In this document: positions 59,492-64,000 of the stretch, piece after piece
How the letters are laid out: every line of letters starts with the position of its first letter
Numbering within the stretch: position 1 is the stretch's first letter
Assembly: GCA_040905025.1 (NCBI GenBank)
Contig: JBBDSJ010000130.1
Span: 12,280-76,279, forward strand
Reading direction: 5' to 3'
Source of the DNA: JBBDSJ01 sp040905025
Lineage (GTDB): Bacteria; Pseudomonadota; Gammaproteobacteria; Methylohalomonadales; Methylohalomonadaceae
DNA length: 64,000 nucleotides
Program-made: the position numbers and the translations under genes
Notes under the pieces: generated by a model
What the model was told of the DNA's origin: nothing
Database searches by the model: none
What the model saw: the letters and a program-made list of their open reading frames with translations, nothing else

Positions 59492-61534
59492 TCACAATAT
59501 CGTTCGCAGTGTTTCCAGATCGCTGACAGGTGCCGAGCACTCACTGCCGCTGCAAATATAGGCGGTTGTGCTGGTGCCAGCCTGCATACCTGCCAGTGCG
59601 CCAGGCAAATCTGCCGCGCTGGCCGGAATCAGCAGTGCCAGCCGGCCGGGCTGAAAACCGGTTTGCGCAGCTCGCAGCCAGTCCGCCGCAGCTGTATCCG
59701 TGGCACGAATAATTACGGTCTGTGGTGGTTGCAAATATTCTTCCAGCGCCAGCAACAGGGCATTGTGGGCAAATGGCAGATCAGCCAACGCCGGCCAGCC
59801 GGCCTGTAAGGTGCGCGCGGCAGCATCAAGATAACGCGGTTCACCGAGCAGATGGCCAAGCCGCTGCAATGCAAATGCCGCAATGCCGTTACCGGATGGC
59901 AGTGAATCATCCTGCAGCGGCTTGCTGCGTTGAATGAGTTGTTCGTGATCATCGGCGGTAAAAAAGAAGCCGCCATTCGGATCCTGGTAATACTCGAGCA
60001 ACACATCAGCGAGTTCGATCGCGAAATCCAGATCCTGCTTGCGCCAGCGCGCCTGCATCAGGTTTAGCAAGGCGTCTATCAGGAACGCATAATCATCAAG
60101 ATAGGCATTCAGATGCGCCCGGCCATCCTTGCAGGTTGCGCATAAGCGGCCATTCACCCACAAGCGTTCGCGCAGACAGTCAACGGCCGCAGCGGCCGCA
60201 TCAATCCAGTCTGCACGTTGCAGTACCCGGCCGGCGACGGCCAGACCCTTGATCATCAGTGCGTTCCAGCTCACCAGCAGCTTGTCATCACGACCGGGCC
60301 AAATGCGTTGCTCACGTACGGCGAGCAATGTGGCGCGTGCCGCATCCAGCCGTGTTTGCAGTTCGGTTTCCGCAATGCCTGCCGCTGCAGCGATCTCGCT
60401 TAACGGTTTGCTGATACGTAAATGCCACTCGCCTTCAAAATTGGGCGGCTGGTCAAGACCATAATGCTGGCTGAAAACATTGAATAGTTGCTCATCATTG
60501 AGCACATTACGGGTTTCATCTGTTGTCCAGACATAAAACCTGCCTTCTTCGCCCTCGGAATCCGCATCCAGACTTGAATAAAAACCGCCTTCGGCTGAGC
60601 GCATGTCGCGTAGTACCCAGTCAGCGGTTTGTTCGGCAACGCGTTTGAAAAAACCATCACCACTGATTTGCCAGGCTTCGGCATACAGTGTCAGCAGCGG
60701 CCCATTGTCGTAGAGCATCTTTTCAAAATGCGGAATAATCCATTCGGCATCGACCGAATAGCGGCAAAAACCGCCCGCGAGATGGTCGTATATCCCGCCC
60801 TCGGCCATTTTGCGCAATGTGAACAGCGCCATGTCGCGCGCGTTGTCATCGTTATGCCTGGCGGCATGCCGTAGCAGGCGTTCAATATGCGTCGGATGCG
60901 GGAACTTGGGTGCCGCGCCAAAACCGCCGCGTTGCGCATCAAAGCCTTGTTCAAGCTGCTGCACCGCACGGGTTAATGGTTCGGCGTTGATCGCGTCGGC
61001 GGCGCTGATCTCATGTTGTTGGGTACGATTAAGCGCTTCCAGTAATGACAGGTTCTGGCGTTTGATGGCGTCCTGTTCGGTTTGATAGAACTCGACAATA
61101 CGCCGCAGGACTTCGCGAAATCCGGGCAAACCATAACGCGATTCGCGCGGAAAGTAGGTGCCACCAAAAAATGGCATGTGATCGTCATGCGTCAGAAACA
61201 TGGTCAGCGGCCAGCCACCGTTACGCTGGGTCAGCATCTGTTGGGCAAGCTGATAAATGCGATCGATGTCCGGCCGCTCTTCGCGATCCACCTTGATATT
61301 GATGAAATTCTCATTCATCAATGCGGCGGTCGCTTCGTCTTCAAATGATTCATGCGCCATGACATGGCACCAGTGGCAGGCCGAGTAACCGACCGACAGC
61401 AAAATCGGTTTTTGTTCTGCCCGCGCCCGCGTCAGGGCCGTTTCCCCCCACGGGTACCATTGCACCGGATTGTCTGCATGTTGCAGCAGATAGGGACTGG
61501 TCTCGGCGGCCAGTGCATTGCGGTGTTCGGACAT
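59492..61534 (-). CDS. DUF255 thioredoxin-domain protein (YyaL / SSP411-like)
   Basis: This 680-aa protein has an N-terminal thioredoxin-like domain (LLSVGYSACHWCHVMAHESF with CHWC, then NENFINIKVDREERPDID) and a long helical (alpha/alpha)6-barrel part with repeated GGF or GG(I/F)YD(H/Q) segments (GGIYDHLAGGFCRYSVDAEW, HFEKMLYDN, GGFYSSLDADSEGEEGRFYV). The family is widespread; the role is unknown. AGGAG 8 bp upstream supports the start at 61534, not the longer frame. Confidence 0.93.
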   Translation of the reverse strand: MSEHRNALAAETSPYLLQHADNPVQWYPWGETALTRARAEQKPILLSVGYSACHWCHVMAHESFEDEATAALMNENFINIKVDREERPDIDRIYQLAQQMLTQRNGGWPLTMFLTHDDHMPFFGGTYFPRESRYGLPGFREVLRRIVEFYQTEQDAIKRQNLSLLEALNRTQQHEISAADAINAEPLTRAVQQLEQGFDAQRGGFGAAPKFPHPTHIERLLRHAARHNDDNARDMALFTLRKMAEGGIYDHLAGGFCRYSVDAEWIIPHFEKMLYDNGPLLTLYAEAWQISGDGFFKRVAEQTADWVLRDMRSAEGGFYSSLDADSEGEEGRFYVWTTDETRNVLNDEQLFNVFSQHYGLDQPPNFEGEWHLRISKPLSEIAAAAGIAETELQTRLDAARATLLAVREQRIWPGRDDKLLVSWNALMIKGLAVAGRVLQRADWIDAAAAAVDCLRERLWVNGRLCATCKDGRAHLNAYLDDYAFLIDALLNLMQARWRKQDLDFAIELADVLLEYYQDPNGGFFFTADDHEQLIQRSKPLQDDSLPSGNGIAAFALQRLGHLLGEPRYLDAAARTLQAGWPALADLPFAHNALLLALEEYLQPPQTVIIRATDTAAADWLRAAQTGFQPGRLALLIPASAADLPGALAGMQAGTSTTAYICSGSECSAPVSDLETLRTIL

Positions 61535-61597
61535 CCCGGCTCCTGTAGCGTTAAATAGAACCCGACTATAACGAATCAGGCCAGCAAGTAAATACTT

Positions 61598-61621
61598 GTA
61601 GGGGCGCTGCTTGCTGCGCGA
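61598..61621. repeat. REP-like element upstream of lgt
   Basis: TAGGGGCGCTGCTTGCTGCG and CGAA forms a small stem and resembles the element at 12861-12886. Confidence 0.5.
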
Positions 61622-61703
61622 ATAATGGGGAGACAAGATTCGTCCGGCAAGCCGGGCTCCTGATAGGAATATTAACTATCCGGGCATGCTAGAATCCGGC
61701 GCC

Positions 61704-62498
61704 ATGATTCAGTATCCCGCTATCGACCCGATCGCCTTCAGTGTTGGCCCATTGGCCATTCGCTGGTACGGCCTGAGTTACATCGCCGGTATTGTGCTCG
61801 GCTGGTGGCTGCTGCGCCGGCGTGGTCCGCATCAGGGCTGGGACAACGACGCGATTGCCGATCTGGTGTTTTATGTCGTACTCGGTGTGATTATCGGTGG
61901 TCGGCTTGGTTCGGTGTTGTTCTATAACCTGCCGTATTATCTCGATAATCCATTTGCTGTACTGAAAATCTGGCAGGGGGGCATGTCGTTTCACGGTGGC
62001 CTGATTGGCTCGTTGCTGGCAGTCTGGTGGTTTGCCCGCAGTCGCGGCCGTACATTTTTTGCGGCAACCGATTTTCTCGCGCCGGTGGTGCCGCTGGGTT
62101 TGTGTTTTGGCCGTATTGCGAATTTTATTAATGGCGAACTCTGGGGCAAGCCGACCGATTTACCGTGGGCCATGGTATTTCCGGATCCGGCCGCAGGTGG
62201 TCTCGCTCGGCATCCGTCGCAGTTGTATCAGGCCGCCCTGGAAGGATTACTGTTGTTTGTGATCCTGTGGATTTATTCTTCCAGACCGCGGCCAACGATG
62301 GCGGTGTCCGGCCTGTTTCTGATCGGTTATGGTACGCTCCGGTTTCTGGTGGAGTTCGTGCGCGAACCGGATGCGCAACTGGGTTATCTGGCTTTCGGCT
62401 GGCTGACCATGGGACAACTGTTATGCATTCCAATGATCCTGATCGGTGAGTGGCTGCTGGTTATGGCTTATAAAAAGCAGCGGAAAGTTGAAAGTTGA
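61704..62498 (+). CDS. lgt: Prolipoprotein diacylglyceryl transferase
   Basis: This 264-aa membrane enzyme attaches diacylglycerol to lipobox cysteines. Family blocks: LAIRWYGLSYIAGI, GGRLGSVLFYNLPYY, QGGMSFHGGLIGSLLAVWWF with the essential His, and FGRIANFINGELWGKPTD with RHPSQLYQA. The start at 61704 (MIQYPAIDPI) is favoured. The last codons (KKQRKVES) run into the A-rich tandem repeats at 62483 onward, so the C-terminus may have been altered by repeat growth. Confidence 0.96.
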   Translation: MIQYPAIDPIAFSVGPLAIRWYGLSYIAGIVLGWWLLRRRGPHQGWDNDAIADLVFYVVLGVIIGGRLGSVLFYNLPYYLDNPFAVLKIWQGGMSFHGGLIGSLLAVWWFARSRGRTFFAATDFLAPVVPLGLCFGRIANFINGELWGKPTDLPWAMVFPDPAAGGLARHPSQLYQAALEGLLLFVILWIYSSRPRPTMAVSGLFLIGYGTLRFLVEFVREPDAQLGYLAFGWLTMGQLLCIPMILIGEWLLVMAYKKQRKVES

Positions 62499-62567
62499 AA
62501 GTAAAAAGTTGAAAGAGGAAAGAGGAAAGAGGAAAGAGGAAAGAGGAAAGAGGAAAGAGGAAAGAAA
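62483..62567. repeat. A-rich tandem repeat (GAGGAAA x7) at the 3' end of lgt
   Basis: First come AAAGTTG-type units, then seven perfect GAGGAAA heptamers (62515-62563). The first part resembles the repeats around the S23-type gene at 3545 and 3959. Confidence 0.85.
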
Positions 62568-62593
62568 TGCCTAAAGAGGTCTCAAAAATGGAG

Positions 62594-62631
62594 TTCCCCC
62601 TCCCCTCAGGGGAGGGGGTTAGGGGGAGGGG
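62594..62631. repeat. GC-rich palindromic REP-like repeat (copy of 56686)
   Basis: CCCCCTCCCCTCAGGGGAGG then GGGTTAGGGGGAGGGG, with one or two differences to 56686-56722. Confidence 0.75.
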
Positions 62632-62678
62632 TAACGCTTCATCAGAATCTTTAATACATTTTCAGGTGTGCTAGTACA

Positions 62679-62714
62679 CCCCCATCCCAACCTTCCCCCT
62701 GGAAGGGGGAAGGC
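62679..62714. repeat. GC-rich palindromic REP-like repeat (inverse of 8004)
   Basis: CCCCCATCCCAACCTTCCCC then CTGGAAGGGGGAAGG, which is the reverse complement of 8004-8039 with minor changes. It sits 65 bp before thyA. Confidence 0.75.
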
Positions 62715-62779
62715 AAAGAATTTTGAGAACAGTTCTATACGCTCTTTATATTTTTCTTTTAACCTCGCACTGATTTATC

Positions 62780-63574
62780 ATGAAACAATACCTTGAGCTC
62801 ATGCAGCATGTGCTGGACAACGGCACACGCAAGAATGATCGCACCGGCACCGGTACGCTGAGCGTTTTCGGGTATCAGGTGCGTTTTGATTTAAGTGCAG
62901 GGTTTCCATTACTGACGACAAAAAAGCTGCACCTGAAATCAATCATTCATGAATTGTTATGGTTTCTGCAGGGTGATACCAACACCGGCTATTTGAAACA
63001 GCACGGTGTCCGCATCTGGGATGAATGGGCTGATGACAACGGTGATCTCGGCCCGGTTTATGGCAAGCAATGGCGCAACTGGCCGACGCCCGACGGCAGA
63101 ACAATCGATCAGATCAGCGAACTGATCCACACTATCAAGACGAATCCAGATTCACGCCGCCTGATCGTCAGCGCCTGGAACGTTGGCGAACTTGATCAGA
63201 TGGCATTGATGCCATGCCATGCGTTTTTCCAGTTTTACGTCGCGGACGGTAAACTCTCCTGCCAGCTGTATCAGCGTAGTGCTGACGTATTTCTCGGTGT
63301 GCCGTTCAATATTGCCTCGTATGCATTATTGACGTTGATGGTCGCGCAGGTCTGTGGCTTGCGGCCAGGTGATTTTGTGCATACGTTTGGTGATGTGCAT
63401 TTGTACTCAAATCACATTGATCAGGCACATGAACAGCTGGCACGCGCGCCGTATCCATTGCCGGCAATGCAACTGAACCCGGACGTAAAAGATATTTTCA
63501 GCTTCCGGTTTGAAGATTTTGAGTTACAGAACTATCAGGCGCATCCGCATATCAGCGCGCCGGTGGCGGTCTAG
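62780..63574 (+). CDS. thyA: Thymidylate synthase
   Basis: This 264-aa enzyme makes dTMP from dUMP and methylene-THF. Motifs: RTGTGTLSVFGYQVRFDLS, DEWADDNGDLGPVYGKQWR, the active-site PCHAFFQFYV with catalytic Cys, and QRSADVFLGVPFNIASYALL. Length equals E. coli ThyA. It follows lgt as in many gammaproteobacteria, but two REP-like repeats and a tandem repeat now separate them. Confidence 0.98.
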   Translation: MKQYLELMQHVLDNGTRKNDRTGTGTLSVFGYQVRFDLSAGFPLLTTKKLHLKSIIHELLWFLQGDTNTGYLKQHGVRIWDEWADDNGDLGPVYGKQWRNWPTPDGRTIDQISELIHTIKTNPDSRRLIVSAWNVGELDQMALMPCHAFFQFYVADGKLSCQLYQRSADVFLGVPFNIASYALLTLMVAQVCGLRPGDFVHTFGDVHLYSNHIDQAHEQLARAPYPLPAMQLNPDVKDIFSFRFEDFELQNYQAHPHISAPVAV

Positions 63575-63614
63575 AGTGCCAATATAGTTTCTGGAATGAG
63601 CACAAAATATTACA

Positions 63615-63800
63615 AATGTCATCCTATGCTTGCAGCAACTCGATGGTCATAGGATATTACCACTGAGCCAGGAGCAAGGGTAAAGGCCATGTTTGTCATA
63701 AGTCCTTTGAGACTGTTCAAGATGTTGGTCACCTTGCTCTGCCTTTTCGGATTCCGGACAGTTCACTGGGGCCTGACCCCGTATCAGGATTGAGGGAAGG
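63615..63800 (+). ncRNA. Candidate IS110 bridge RNA region
   Basis: The 269 bp between thyA and the transposase have no ORF but strong pairing. ATCCTATG (63621-63628) pairs with CATAGGAT (63648-63655). GAGCAAGG (63672-63679) pairs with CCTTGCTC (63732-63739), enclosing about 52 nt. CCTGA (63772-63776) pairs with TCAGG (63784-63788). Known IS110-group elements encode the bridge RNA in this upstream position, with a 5' stem-loop and two internal-loop hairpins. The match is by position and structure only. Confidence 0.45.
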
Positions 63801-63843
63801 CGAAAGGTTGGGTTCTCCTGCACCGACACTGAGGGCATTAGCA

Positions 63844-64000
63844 TGATCATAGGAATTGATGTGAGCAAGGCCTCGTTTGATGTGGCCTGGGAAGAGGCCG
63901 GGCAACCCCGGCATCAAACGTTTGATTACACGGACGCTGGTATCGCGGCATTGTTGGCCGCGACGCCGGCCACGGCCCATTACGTGATGGAAGCTACCGG
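63844..64000 (+). mobile_element. IS110-family transposase, 5' part (cut by the window end)
   Basis: The visible 52 codons begin MIIGIDVSKASFDVAWEEAG and reach VMEATG. GIDVSK with its Asp and the later METATG-like E are the first catalytic residues of the DEDD RuvC-like domain of IS110 transposases (recombinases). The reading frame is open to the last base. The C-terminal Tnp20 domain and the right end lie outside the window. Confidence 0.93.

Overview
The window is chromosomal DNA of a gammaproteobacterium, most likely an uncultured one assembled from short reads. Housekeeping genes are of gammaproteobacterial type: rplM-rpsI, coq7, oxyR with the two redox cysteines at 199 and 208, zapE, ssb/uvrA, lgt-thyA. 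GTP-type PEP carboxykinase and a nitrite/sulfite reductase are also present. No ribosomal RNA is seen; the only tRNA is tRNA-Gln(CUG). All three runs of N are exactly 100 long, and each is flanked by an identical 55-bp sequence on both sides. They are therefore scaffold joins of contigs overlapping by an assembler k-mer of 55, and the interrupted genes read through once the duplicate is collapsed.

Layout. 0.2-3.2 kb: retropepsin-like protease / inactive transglutaminase membrane protein / ATP-grasp ligase operon. 3.2-4.9 kb: tRNA-Gln, a four-helix-bundle (S23/IVP) gene between inverted A-rich repeats, and rplM-rpsI. 5.0-12.8 kb: coq7, a sigma32-driven small heat-shock gene, degQ, oxyR divergent from slp, a CbbY-type HAD phosphatase, sirB1-like and a PA0069-type radical SAM gene. 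13.07-25.7 kb: a complete type I-G (formerly I-U) CRISPR-Cas locus read on the minus strand: three small unrecognised overlapping ORFs, cas3, csx17, csb1, csb2, then an opposite-strand RelBE-like toxin-antitoxin pair, cas4-cas1 fusion, cas2, leader and an array of at least 23 repeats. 25.7-33.2 kb: a SEC-C/TPR gene, rmuC, a WYL regulator / nucleotidyltransferase (frameshifted) / small helical protein operon, and zapE. 33.2-36.5 kb: an OmpR-type two-component system with three PepSY genes. 36.8-39.8 kb: nitrite/sulfite reductase and partner. 39.8-41.8 kb: a decayed stretch with higBA, MITE-like repeats and fragments of YCII, DUF899 and ECF sigma genes. 41.8-63.6 kb: ABC-2 exporter, pyk, LplT-like carrier, lipoprotein, ssb/uvrA, FadL-type porin, a diguanylate cyclase next to a class III nucleotide cyclase, PfkB kinase, pckG, DUF255 protein, lgt and thyA. 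The window ends inside an IS110-family transposase whose structured upstream region is a candidate bridge-RNA locus.

The most interesting parts are the CRISPR region and its surroundings. The array breaks exactly at the leader/first-repeat junction, which hints at strain variation in newest spacers. Three overlapping small ORFs lead directly into cas3, and a toxin-antitoxin pair separates the adaptation genes from the effector genes. The WYL/nucleotidyltransferase/small-protein operon lies 4 kb away. A dispersed MITE-like family with ends close to GGAAGCTCTGAATAAT occurs at several places in the window.
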